Assembly: GCA_027577415.1 (NCBI GenBank)
Contig: JANBQS010000085.1
Location: 1 to 38,739 of the forward strand
Origin: Coemansia sp. RSA 922
Taxonomy: Eukaryota; Kickxellomycota; Kickxellomycetes; Kickxellales; Kickxellaceae
Length of the DNA stretch: 38,739 nucleotides
Direction: 5' to 3'
Shown: piece by piece, positions 16,236-25,524 of the stretch
Position numbering within the stretch: the stretch's first letter is position 1
How the letters are laid out: each line of letters begins with the position of its first letter
Notes under the pieces: model-generated
Told to the model about the DNA's origin: nothing
Database searches by the model: none
The model's input: the letters and a program-made list of their open reading frames with translations, nothing else
Translations under genes and position numbers: made by a program

Positions 16236-18582
16236 CGACATTATCGACGCCTTTCCTCCTCGCATCCTCTAAACTATCGTTTACGAGGACTCGGAACATC
16301 CCTTCGACCGCCCAATCATAGTCAGTATCGGGCAGGCCATCGAGGAAGTCGCGCCGCTCATTGACCCAATATAGTGAGGTCGACGAGTCGTCTGGGTGCT
16401 CGTAGTCTGGAAGCCCGTCATCGTTATGGTCGTCGTCAGTCGGGCGAGGAAGGAAATTAGTGTTGACGACGCCGAGTCCCGGCTGTTGCTGAGCCGGAGC
16501 ATGGACAGTGTCGTCTTCGATTGCGCCCTGACCGGCAGGGTTCTCACCTACGACAGCCTCAGAGTCAATGGCAGCGTGCTGCGTGGGGGCAGCAGTGCTC
16601 GCGCCTAAAGTGCTCTGTGGACGTTGCTGTGCGGCGGCGTGTGCAGCGTTGTTTGCCTCGGTCCATTTTCTCAGCAGCCGCCGGCGCTGCTCGCGCGTTG
16701 GAATGTGATACGGCGCAGTCCTGTCCACCTGCCGCTGCTTGCGGAGATATGCCCTTAGAGAGTCATACCTGGAGGGCCTGGCGATTACCCAATGGGCGAA
16801 GGGGCGCCTGGTGTCACGTCCAACCGGGTCCAACTCGGCGACGGCATTCTGTTCGGTGGCGTCGACGTCCATGCCAAAGGTGTTGTTAGCCGGCTGCGGT
16901 GCGGGTTCTTGCGCGAGGCTGCCTGTAATTGCGCCCTGATCGACATCCATGCCAGGGACACCTTGTTCCTGTTCCTGCATAGGTGCGCGCATGACGCCGC
17001 CTACTATTGCACCTTGGTCGACAGGGTAATACTCGGCAACGGCGCGCTCTTCGGTGGTATCGACGTCCATGCCCAAAGTGTTGTTGACTGATTGCGGCGC
17101 GGGGACATGCATGTCGTCGTAGACCGCTGGTCCGTTGTCGACGAATAAGCCCTGTCCAGGAGCCTCGATGTCCATGTCAACCGCGTCTGGCATTTGTTGC
17201 TGCCCGGCGGCGTGCGCAATGTCGCCCCCTATTGCACCCTGACCAGCAGGGTACAACTCAGGAACGGCATGTGGTGCGGGGACATCCACGTCCATCCCAA
17301 TTGCTCTCTGAGCCAGTTGCGGTGCTGCGGCCTGGGCGCCACCAAACATAGTGGTAGCCTCGAGAGTCGCTGCTGTCTGAGCATGAGTGCCCAGAGTCAG
17401 AACCGCTTGTGCCGCTGCGACCTGAGAAAGACCAGGCGGAATAGTATCCGCTGAGGGCATTGCGTCCTGAGGAGGAGCCGCCGTAGAAGAAGTTGATGTC
17501 GCTGCAACCAGAGAGGGAGCTGGCGTTGTAGTGGTTACCTCGAGTATCGCTGCGGTCTGAGCACGAGCAACAGGGGGCTTATCGCCAGGCTGCCGACCGC
17601 GAGGTTGCCAGCTGGGACCGAGTTGACCGTAAAGCATCCGGTCACTAGCAGCTCTATTGTCATCGATGGCGTTCTGTGTGGGGACAGCGGCGCCCATATC
17701 GAATGTGCTAGGACCCTGCTTTTGTGTGGCGGCCTGTGCGATGTCGCCTACAGACGCATCCCGACCAACTGGGCTCAAGCCGATAGAGGCGCTGCTACTA
17801 GTGCTGGCGGGACTCTGGGCTGAATCTTTCGGCGGGGTTCGTTCCTGAGTATCACATTCGCGCTTGGGGCAGATCTCCCTCGAGTGATTGCGTGGCGCAC
17901 GATTTTCAGGCCTGGCTTTGCACTGCTTAGTAGCGTGCTCTTTAGCGCTGAGTCCCAAGATGTACCATGCGCCCTTGGCTTCAATAAAAGCGCAGATGGC
18001 CCTGCGCCACGAGATGCCGTAACTGGTATCCCTTGGGGCATCCTGAATCAGGTAGTTCTTCCTGGTCAAATTCATCTTCTTCGTGGCCTCCTTTATCTCC
18101 TCGCGATATACGAAGCAGTCGTGGCAGTAAAGCCGTGGCTTATAATACCCGGGCGAGATATCTAGTGACGTGAGGATCTTTTTGAGACCGTCGGCGCTGG
18201 TACGATCATAATGGCTGTAGTCTGGCTCGACATTCGCAGGCTTTTGAACGCCGCCCCGGTGGACTTGCTTACTTAGCTTCTTGGCGGTGTGCACCAGTAT
18301 GGGGGCAGTAGCAGTGGAGACTGTCTCGTCGGGCCGGTTGCCGTCGGGCTCGTCGGGCTGCTCAAGTAGAGCCTGGTATGAAGAAGCAATAGGCGCATGC
18401 CGACGTCGCATAGTGGTATCGCCCATCGGATTGGGTGCTCCATACGGGACACTGCCGAGCTGTGTCTGGCCAGTGGGCGGGCCTGCATTCATGCGACTAA
18501 GCACGTATACCAGGCAAAGTAAGGCATCTACAATAAACAGCTCAAAGATTGTCAATTCCATAAAGTGAAGTAAAAAATGCAA
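16171..18582 (-). CDS. Large low-complexity protein with N-terminal membrane segment
   Basis: An 803-residue frame (796 from the second Met at 18561). Residues 8-30 form a hydrophobic segment (IFELFIVDALLCLVYVL), a likely signal anchor. About 100-240 is a more ordered domain with a CHDC pair, a KATKKMNLTRKNYL helix and a SWRRAICAFIEAKG stretch. The rest is Ala/Pro/Gln-rich and contains degenerate repeats of the form GMDVD..E..AVAE..PV.QGAI.G (about 430-600), then a basic segment (REQRRRLLRKW) and an acidic tail. The gene is much richer in G+C than its surroundings. Family not recognised; it could be a lineage-specific structural or surface protein. The frame appears broken near its 3' end. 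Confidence 0.6.
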   Translation of the reverse strand: MHFLLHFMELTIFELFIVDALLCLVYVLSRMNAGPPTGQTQLGSVPYGAPNPMGDTTMRRRHAPIASSYQALLEQPDEPDGNRPDETVSTATAPILVHTAKKLSKQVHRGGVQKPANVEPDYSHYDRTSADGLKKILTSLDISPGYYKPRLYCHDCFVYREEIKEATKKMNLTRKNYLIQDAPRDTSYGISWRRAICAFIEAKGAWYILGLSAKEHATKQCKARPENRAPRNHSREICPKRECDTQERTPPKDSAQSPASTSSSASIGLSPVGRDASVGDIAQAATQKQGPSTFDMGAAVPTQNAIDDNRAASDRMLYGQLGPSWQPRGRQPGDKPPVARAQTAAILEVTTTTPAPSLVAATSTSSTAAPPQDAMPSADTIPPGLSQVAAAQAVLTLGTHAQTAATLEATTMFGGAQAAAPQLAQRAIGMDVDVPAPHAVPELYPAGQGAIGGDIAHAAGQQQMPDAVDMDIEAPGQGLFVDNGPAVYDDMHVPAPQSVNNTLGMDVDTTEERAVAEYYPVDQGAIVGGVMRAPMQEQEQGVPGMDVDQGAITGSLAQEPAPQPANNTFGMDVDATEQNAVAELDPVGRDTRRPFAHWVIARPSRYDSLRAYLRKQRQVDRTAPYHIPTREQRRRLLRKWTEANNAAHAAAQQRPQSTLGASTAAPTQHAAIDSEAVVGENPAGQGAIEDDTVHAPAQQQPGLGVVNTNFLPRPTDDDHNDDGLPDYEHPDDSSTSLYWVNERRDFLDGLPDTDYDWAVEGMFRVLVNDSLEDARRKGVDNVGDLQELVVMPDDHHKGLPGRS

Positions 18583-19188
18583 AAAGATGTGAGAAGGGAA
18601 AAAAAAAGAGAAGAAAATGAGGGCGCGCAGCTCCTCCTTTTATTGTCTCTCTGCTGCGGCTGTTGCGTCGCTGGAGGGACATGAAGGGAGAGTATCGCTG
18701 CCAGTGTGACTTGGCGGGTGGCTTTTTTGTGCAGATCGTAATGAGCTGAACTGCCGATTTGGGGCAAGGGGTTGGGCGGCGGCTTACCAATAGCCACGCG
18801 TGTGGGGCAGACAACGCTCAGGAACAATGGGCGGTAGAATATACTTTCAGGGACTTTGGATGCCAGCCATCGCCAATTCCCCTTGCCTGCAAAAAATAGG
18901 TTTGGAGAGCTGTCGAAATAGCAAAGTCGCTCTGTTGACGAGAATATCTGTACATCTCCTTTAATTTAAAGAGTGTTCTGATTTGCGCTGTTGGGCAATC
19001 CTCTCGCACACAAACTCCGACTTTATGCAGGTCAAATGCAAACTAGATAGCATGCTCTTCGTGTAGGCAATTATTTGTTGCTAACAGCAATCCCATGTCA
19101 ATCTGTAGCATCCATACACGCATCAATGGCAATGCTTCTCACAACCTACCTATCCATAAAAGACCACAGTCTGTCAATTCATAGGTCT
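18583..19188. other. Upstream region of the low-complexity gene with exon-like segment
   Basis: C/T-rich leader up to about 18650. Around 18780-18890 on the minus strand an exon-like block (GNWRWLASKVPESIFYRP, then LSVVCPTRVAIG) is bounded by TTTTTTGCAG upstream and GTAAGC downstream. It may be an unassigned exon or a relic; I could not link it to a gene. Confidence 0.3.
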
Positions 19189-19299
19189 AATAAACTGTTG
19201 GAGCGCACTAAGCCGCAGGCTCAACGAGCCGCGGCGATCGCTGAGTGGGCCTGTAAATATGGCCCGCTCCTCCGCAAGATAGGAGTCAAGGTTCCTTAG
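19189..19299 (+). pseudogene. C-terminal relic of an unknown protein
   Basis: NKLLERTKPQAQRAAAIAEW and KYGPLLRKIG are coding-like with a stop at 19297-19299. A diverged copy of the same tail (ITEWAS...LLLHQK) occurs at about 22985-23080. Upstream sequence is not coding, so it is a fragment of a repeated gene or mobile element. Confidence 0.35.
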
Positions 19300-20099
19300 T
19301 TCGCTATTACTCACATCCGCTCATTTTCTATACTCTCATTCGCTTCTTTCTATTATTATATTCGCTCCTATTACTACTCGCTAACATATCATACATGCAT
19401 ATTACTACACTTGGTTTTTTTACGACGGTAAGCTAGCGGTGTCTTGGCCTTTAGAATAGCAGTGGCGCTCTAAGAGCAATGCATAAGTTACATATATCAG
19501 TTGTTGAGGTAGCAATAAAATTGATAGTGGCAAGCTCTAAAAAATATTACACCCAAGGAATATGGCACAAGCTTAGCCAATAGCCTTGTTACATTGGTTG
19601 ATAGGTGTACCTTAAATACCACGGTGTAAACAAGCCCTTCATAAGAGGCTGATGTAGTAGTCCAAAACAGATACATATGTGCATTGCGGGCGATGTACAT
19701 ATTGGTTGGCTCCATACCCTGCTGGCTAGAGTTCAAATCTTGCTTTGTCAAAAAAAAATCCTGCAAGAAAACATATACTAAGGTCGGTGGGTACCAAACA
19801 CCCACACATAGAGATTAGAAATGTGAAGATTAATGCCACAACAAAAAAACACCAATACCAAAAAATAAAAACATATACAAACCAACAAAAATGTATATTT
19901 TTTTATCATTTTTTTTTTTGTAATTTAACACTGTGGTTGTTGTCTGCGCAACTACCACAGATGTGTGGCCCTCTTCCGCCACAAGCCATTATGAGCATTC
20001 TCTGTCGACGCTACCTTATGCACTACACTACACAGACACATAAAAGTTAATCCAAAGGGCGACACATATTTGCGGCTATGGATGAAAGCTAAATTGAAG
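19300..20099. other. Intergenic, no gene seen
   Basis: AT-rich with long homopolymers (T10 near 19910). Open frames on both strands are compositionally non-coding. Confidence 0.5.
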
Positions 20100-20228
20100 C
20101 TTTATAAACAACAAATGCGGGGCAAACGAATAGAATATATTTGTTTCCATTTTTCTCACTTTTATTAATATTTATTTGCTATCAATATATATTCTGGTTC
20201 TACTCTGCTACACTTAACAATTTAACTT

Positions 20229-20351
20229 ATGCAGAGCACCTTGTTTATGAATGTCTGCAAACTTTGCATGAAGAGTAGTTTACCCGGCTATTACAACGAT
20301 CGTAGTCACTCCCCGTTAGGGAGCAATTTTTTGTTTATGTACCAAAAATAA
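20229..20351 (+). CDS. Possible 40-aa Cys-pair microprotein
   Basis: Starts MQSTLFMNVCKLCMKSSLPG. CKLC is followed 13 residues later by His, but the fourth ligand expected for the CxxC...H...C microproteins is missing. A TTTATAAA element about 125 bp upstream (20100-20107) fits the pattern of the other small genes. Weak. Confidence 0.22.
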   Translation: MQSTLFMNVCKLCMKSSLPGYYNDRSHSPLGSNFLFMYQK

Positions 20352-20467
20352 ATTAGTAAACTCAAGCAACCCTTCCCCGTTCTTCTTCCTCTAAAACTGG
20401 CAATTTGGATGATAATATTGCCTAATACCTAAGAAAATGTCTAATGTTCAAGATATACTAGTCACCG

Positions 20468-20703
20468 TTAGGAAAGTGGGGTGTATAGTGTGTCATGTGT
20501 TGAGGGTTTAACACGTTGCTGCTGTAAGCGGAAGCAAGTAGGGTGTTGCCAGAGGTAGCGCGACCTGTTTGGGGTTGGCTGCAGCATCAACATCAACTTG
20601 CATCTAATCCATGTCCAGAATAATTGGCTGATTTCTTTCCAATACTCAGCACTCACCGTTTCCACCTTTTTGTCTGTTGGCCACAAGTCTTGCCGTCAGC
20701 TAG
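20468..20703 (-). pseudogene. Possible decayed small gene
   Basis: A TATAAAAG at about 20815-20822 on the minus strand precedes an ATG near 20725 (MLDISS), followed by an in-frame TGA and then an open frame to 20468. Within it GTGAGT near 20657 and CTGCAG near 20582 would remove a 75-nt intron in phase. If real, the gene is broken by the TGA. Family unknown. Confidence 0.25.
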
Positions 20704-20822
20704 AAATATCAAGCATCAATAGGCGGAGGAGCAGCAAGAAAGTGACTTTATTTGGAAGAAAAGGCGAAGAAAAACAGAAGCAGTTTCAAAAGCGCCAAAG
20801 CTGGAAACATCTCTTTTATAAA

Positions 20823-21096
20823 ATACAGACTACTAAGGATAGCTAGGATTTCAAAGAGTACAAACAAAATCCTCACTTCCTTTGAAGGACTGCTCACGTA
20901 CAGCAAAAAAAGTGCCTTTCGTGCAAAAGCTGCACTTTTCTAGTCCATTCTCAACTGGCCGCATTATTGTGCAAGTGGAGACTTGCTCTGACTGCCTTTG
21001 GTAAAAGACAACTACGGCTCCAATCATCCGTCATATTTTCGTCATCAAGTGCAGAGTGCTTTATTGTAAGGAGTAGGGAGGATAGTATCAAAATGC
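20823..21096. other. Upstream region of the 21.2 kb orphan gene
   Basis: No gene seen; holds the promoter for the gene at 21211. Confidence 0.45.
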
Positions 21097-21104
21097 TATA
21101 TAAA
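21097..21104 (+). promoter_or_regulatory. TATA box of the 21.2 kb orphan gene
   Basis: TATATAAA, 114 bp before the ATG at 21211. Confidence 0.65.
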
Positions 21105-21210
21105 GAAGGGAAAAGGGATGGAGAGCACTACTTTTATTTATTTATTTTCACCTACATTTTCTCTATCCATTAGATCTCTTATAGAAACTTCGTGCACGCT
21201 TACGACTACA

Positions 21211-21591
21211 ATGTCTACAAATAAGCGAATTTTCTGTAAAACTGATAAGGTGGAGCTTATTAGACGTGTCGTAGGAAGCGGTCAGAGCTATTTTCTAATC
21301 TTGGCCTTCAATATTAGTGATGAAACTTTAGTAAATGGTGGTTTTTCTATACCAGATTCACTTCAACAAGGATTGGCCCCCAACCAGATTATTGTGGTGT
21401 ATCATGGCCAAGATACTCCAGCTTTCCGCGAGTGTATTCAAGGTGTCAATAAAGAGCTCATGTGTGAAATGCGTCCTATGGAAAAGGTTGATCACGCAGA
21501 TATTCCTATAAAAGATGATTCCTGGGTGAAACATCCTAAATGGCTTGGGGAGCATCCCACAGACTCAGATACTATTCCTTCGACAAACTGA
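21211..21591 (+). CDS. Orphan 126-aa protein
   Basis: Begins MSTNKRIFCKTDKVELIRRV and ends DTIPSTN. It alternates beta-like segments (YFLILAFNI, QIIVVYHG) with helices (FRECIQGVNKELMC). It has three Cys, no signal peptide or membrane segment and no known motif. An in-frame ATG at 21118 lies only 14-21 bases after the TATA box and would be at or before the transcription start, so 21211 is chosen. It shares promoter layout and size with the other orphan genes of this window. Family unknown. Confidence 0.68.
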   Translation: MSTNKRIFCKTDKVELIRRVVGSGQSYFLILAFNISDETLVNGGFSIPDSLQQGLAPNQIIVVYHGQDTPAFRECIQGVNKELMCEMRPMEKVDHADIPIKDDSWVKHPKWLGEHPTDSDTIPSTN

Positions 21592-22196
21592 AACGCTTAA
21601 GATAATGGTGAATCTTTCAACTGCTCAGAGGCTGGGTATTTCTTATTATATGAATTAGCTGGAGAAAACAAAACACATTAGTTTCACTATAAAATATGTT
21701 ATTTTTTCCCGTTTAGTGCAGAATAAATAGAGTATTGAAAATCTGGTATGGAGAAAGCTATACAAGAAGGTGCTAAAGTAGAAATTGCTTGGTGTTAGGC
21801 TCTCTGTCATTTTCAATGCAACATCTTTGAGAATTGAAAAAAGTGACAAAAGAGAACTAGAGGGAATGTACATGGATAGCCTCTGTTTTAAAACTGCAAA
21901 TGGGCAGGTTATTGTTATACAGGAGCTAGATGTATAAAAGCATGCGCTTTTGCAAGAGAGGTAGAGTAGGCTAGCATAGATATTAAAAAATCTTTGTTTT
22001 AATAAATATCATATGGAAAGGTTAAATGAACTATTTAACAGAAAAGATACAATTATACCCATCACTTAAGGAGCCATTTGTAATAGATAGCAAACAAACA
22101 ATGACTGAATGTTGCCAGTCGGATTTTTGTCAGGGCTTGGGGCTTTATTGTCTGCCTTTCTCAAGTAAAGCAACATGGTCTTCACATTTGGTGTTA
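21592..22196. other. Intergenic, no gene seen
   Basis: AT-rich 3' flank of the 21.2 kb gene followed by featureless DNA up to the repeat copy at 22197. Confidence 0.5.
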
Positions 22197-22365
22197 CAAG
22201 AGTAGATTTTGTAGTGTTAAAATAATAAATTCGTAAAACAAGAGAAAAAACTCCCCGATTCCTCAGCCTAGTGCTGAGTGGGATAAACATATAAATACTA
22301 CTGAAAAATGCTATAATCATCTCAGTCAACCCGTGTTACGTCACATACGATGGCTACGTGGCACA
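22197..22365 (-). repeat. Hairpin-containing interspersed repeat, copy 2
   Basis: Inverted relative to copy 1 (1312-1486) and similar over its length. Stem-loop at 22254-22282: CCCG, CTCAGC, loop CTAGT, GCTGAG, TGGG. The conserved TCACATACGATGGC block lies at the far end. Confidence 0.7.
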
Positions 22366-23145
22366 ACTGCTCTGTTGTTTGGTGTGATATAGAATATAGA
22401 TATTAGGCTATTCAGCACGTAAAGAAGACGTCAAAGGAAACTAGTTGTAGGTTTGGAGTATGCGAGTTGTTTGCGGCTAACGCCTAAGTTCACCAGTCCT
22501 TACGTCTTTTGTATTTGAATAAATAAAAAGTAATAAAGATAAAAGGTGATTGCCTAACTCATCTGCGGCTGCTGGTGCGGGGGCCCTTATATAGGGGTAA
22601 ACGGTCCGTGGGGCAGTAACGGCGCTACTGCTTGTGATCGAGGCGCCGTTGATCATAGCCGTAGAAATTAGGCAGCAATAAATAATGTCTGATGTCGTCG
22701 CTGAACGCCGAAATCCTACACTAGTAAACTTTTAAAAATTGAAAGAAGTTTATTATTCAACATGACAGAACAATAAATTTGAGTAACAATAAAAAATAAA
22801 GATACTTCACAATCCTATTACAGTGAATAGGTCTAAGATAAACCAAGCCCAGTTTGGAGCTTGGTTGCTATAAACTATTCGACTAGTCAGAGTTGAGAAC
22901 TAGCTGTTCCAAATTCTCACCCAATGCCTTTCTCCGGCAACTAGCATATTCAACAGCTACTTATAACCAAGGTATAATCTAGTAGATGTTAGGGCACTCA
23001 TTGGAACAGTAAAAGCGGGCTGTGGAAATTACTGAGTGGGCCAGTATACATATCCTGCTTCTCCATCAGAAAGATAATAAAATAATAGAGTTTTTGCTAT
23101 TAACCTTATTATTTTATTTGATACTCTCCTAAGCTCCACTTGTAT
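22366..23145. other. Intergenic with a relic
   Basis: Holds the diverged relic at about 22985-23080 (partner of 19189-19299), and a hairpin CCAAGC...GCTTGG near 22842-22863. A TATATAA lies near 22590 but I find no frame to go with it. Confidence 0.4.
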
Positions 23146-23531
23146 CTATTCGTCACAATAATGAGCAACCATTTTTAATGCTTTAGCGAGAGCATAATTG
23201 GTGCTTAGACCCTCCAACTCAGCATATATATTCCTTCTACCCTCTTTGGGTCCCAGATTACGCATTAGCTCATCCTGTGTTCCAAAGAATATATAAACAT
23301 TGCGCTGGTCATCCATATTTTGGTTATTATAAAAATCACCAGTTGCTATAGAGCCCCCACCCCAAAATACTGTGATGGGTGAGAGAACTTCTGCCATGGT
23401 TAGGCCAGTTAGAGCATCTACCCCCTATAAATGTTTTGTCCATTTCTTGCAACATGCCCTTCAATCTTTAGTTTCTTACCCATTTGGCAGGTAACAGCAT
23501 AGTAATAATAGGTCATAGTTGGAACAGCCAT
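23146..23531 (-). CDS. Orphan protein, two exons (23480-23531, 23146-23390)
   Basis: The visible frame starts at an ATG at 23397, but a better model adds an exon. An ATG at 23531 reads MAVPTMTYYYYAVTCQM and meets a GTAAG donor at 23479. The 89-nt intron carries two CTAAC branch-type motifs and ends GGCAG at 23391. Splicing in phase 1 gives 98 residues without interruption, ending KALKMVAHYCDE. The TATA box at 23621-23628 is about 95 bp before this start, the usual spacing here. The protein has no signal peptide, membrane segment or known motif. An unspliced 83-aa product from 23397 remains possible. Confidence 0.62.
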
Positions 23532-23620
23532 AGTGAGCAAGAAAGTGTGTGTTGGATGGATAAAAATGTGGTGTGTTTGGTAGCTATATTGAAAATGGCC
23601 AAGAAGTGGCCACGGCCGGC

Positions 23621-23628
23621 TTTATATA
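23621..23628 (-). promoter_or_regulatory. TATA box of the 23.5 kb orphan gene
   Basis: TATATAAA on the minus strand about 95 bp before the ATG at 23531. Confidence 0.6.
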
Positions 23629-24303
23629 GCAGAGAAAAAGAGAAAACACCTCTGTTTGCTGTAGGAAAAACCAGAGTAGGTATGCTGTGCTGTCTAGCAA
23701 AATTGTTTTCTTTAGAAAAAAGCAAAAGCAGCAAAAATTGGTGTTGGGAAATGTGCTTGCTTGCTTTGAAACAAAGAAACATGCAAAATGTAGGTGACTT
23801 GCACTTTGCCTCAGAGCTGGCTAAGCTCTTTACTTGGCATTTTCTCCTGCTTCTAGGGATGTTTGCCCCCCTGCTAGGTTGCAGCCAGAGCTAAAATATT
23901 TGCCATCGTTATTCTCCCTCCTTGTTTATAAAAATGAGATTTTGTTACCACACCTGCCCTAACTAGTTCTTGGCTAGCGTCAACAAGGCCTTTGTTAGTT
24001 AGCTGTTATTAGACCTATGGAGCTTGGAGTCATTTCCAGACAAAACATGAATAGGGTTATAAAAAACAACATAGCTATAATGGCGCTTGGCCCCATGTGT
24101 CTGAAAACGACTTGTCATTTACCACTTCCTCATGGCCAAAGTTTCTGAATCCGCATCCTACTTATATTTCTTTAGAGGGCCAACGCTCTGCTCAGCCCTA
24201 ACTGCCGTAGAAGATCCAGTTGTTTCCAGAGCTACAAGTGCATTCATTCTGTGCTGCTCCACTATGCGTAGAAGTTCCGCTCACAATCTCTTTCTCAAAT
24301 CTG
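23629..24303. other. Intergenic, no gene seen
   Basis: A long plus-strand frame (23484-23894) overlaps the promoter and first exon of the minus-strand gene and looks like a shadow. Nothing else is supported. Confidence 0.45.
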
Positions 24304-25408
24304 CTATGTCAGACAAGTGGGTAATGTATGACCAGTAAATCGCATGGGGTCGTATCTTCCAAACTTGACCCGAGCCCCATGACACCTCAGGTCAAGAAAA
24401 AAACATTGTGCATACCAACCACCAGCCGATGGGGTCATCCAACTTGCGGTGTCATCGTCGAATTGGTACACACTGTCCAAGTGAGAGCGCTTTTCGTTGG
24501 TGGCAATGAACAGGTCAGATGAGTTCTCCGACTTGATGGGAGGACGGCAGGAATGTCTGTTTGGGCAAGCATCTCGCTCTGTCTGGTTAATATCAAATGT
24601 ACCCAACACGCATATAGTGTATAGTGGGCCCTCCATATTGTCGAAAAAAAGTGTATTGGCCCTGTGCGTGCACCCTTCTGCGTTTGTTGAGTGTCTGGGG
24701 ATCTAACTGGTGCTCCAAGCTGCGAGTGAATTGGGAGAGCATCATTTCAGGTACCTCAGCTTTGGTTGCATCGGGACTACCACCAGGATAGGAGGCATAG
24801 CCAAACCCTTCCAAGAAAACCCCTTTACTCCGTCTGCCGTCTCCTAGTAGTGAATGGAAAGGTCACTAATATTGCTGCGAATAATCTCGCACTTGACTTA
24901 TGCCGCATTGAGTGCTGTCATAGTGTCGGTGATTGCAACAACAATCTTATTCAGGTCGTCTGCAGCAAATATAATCTTTTCTGCCCACTGCAACACAGTG
25001 CACCTGTGCTTTTGTAGTTGGGTAATAGCTGGTAGTCCCGCAAACGACAAAAAAGTCGAGTCTGCAACAAATGAATTTCCTCGATTAATGCACACTGGCC
25101 CAGTGCACAGTCGGGAAAAGCTGCCACTAAGCTCACAGCATTGGCTAAATTCCGCGTGTATGCCATTGAGGAACAAGTTTTCATGGATATTGCCAGTGGA
25201 GTCGTCGCCAGAAGTATTCCTTGCATTCTTGATTAAGAATGCCAGTGTGTCCATCAACTCGCTCCAGATATTTGGTATGTGCCGTGCCAAGAATATTTGC
25301 TACTATCACCAAAGCCTGGCAGTTTTGTGCTAAACATCGGTGCAGGTGCGGCAGTGAGAGAAGTTGAAGTAGGAGACTCTGTTGAAAGCTTGGTGTGTGA
25401 TCACCCAC
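24304..25408 (-). pseudogene. Decayed protein-coding gene of unknown family
   Basis: Three or four overlapping minus frames follow one another and each looks protein-like: RHIPNIWSELMDTLAFLIKN through DDLNKIVVAITDTMTALNAA (25290-24898), GFGYASYPGGSPDATKAE (24814-24593) and a third with IKSENSSDLFIATNEK (24636-24304). The frame must switch several times to read through. This fits a once intact gene broken by indels; unrecognised introns are an alternative. I cannot name the family. Confidence 0.4.
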
Positions 25409-25524
25409 TTCTTGATATTTTGTAATTGTGAGATCAAAGAGCTTGACAAAAAACTATTGCTGTCAATAAACACTTTTCTCTTCTGCTTTCACTTTTTTTT
25501 ATTCTCATTTGAAGTTCAAAAGCC

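Noticed and set aside
16396..18568. Many plus frames opposite the low-complexity gene
   Set aside because: Expected by chance in GC-rich DNA with few stops; no independent support.
19700..19740. T-arm-like sequence (GAGTTCAAATC)
   Set aside because: The flanking bases do not form a T stem or any cloverleaf, so it is not a tRNA.
23484..23894. 136-codon plus frame
   Set aside because: Overlaps the TATA box and first exon of the better supported minus-strand gene.
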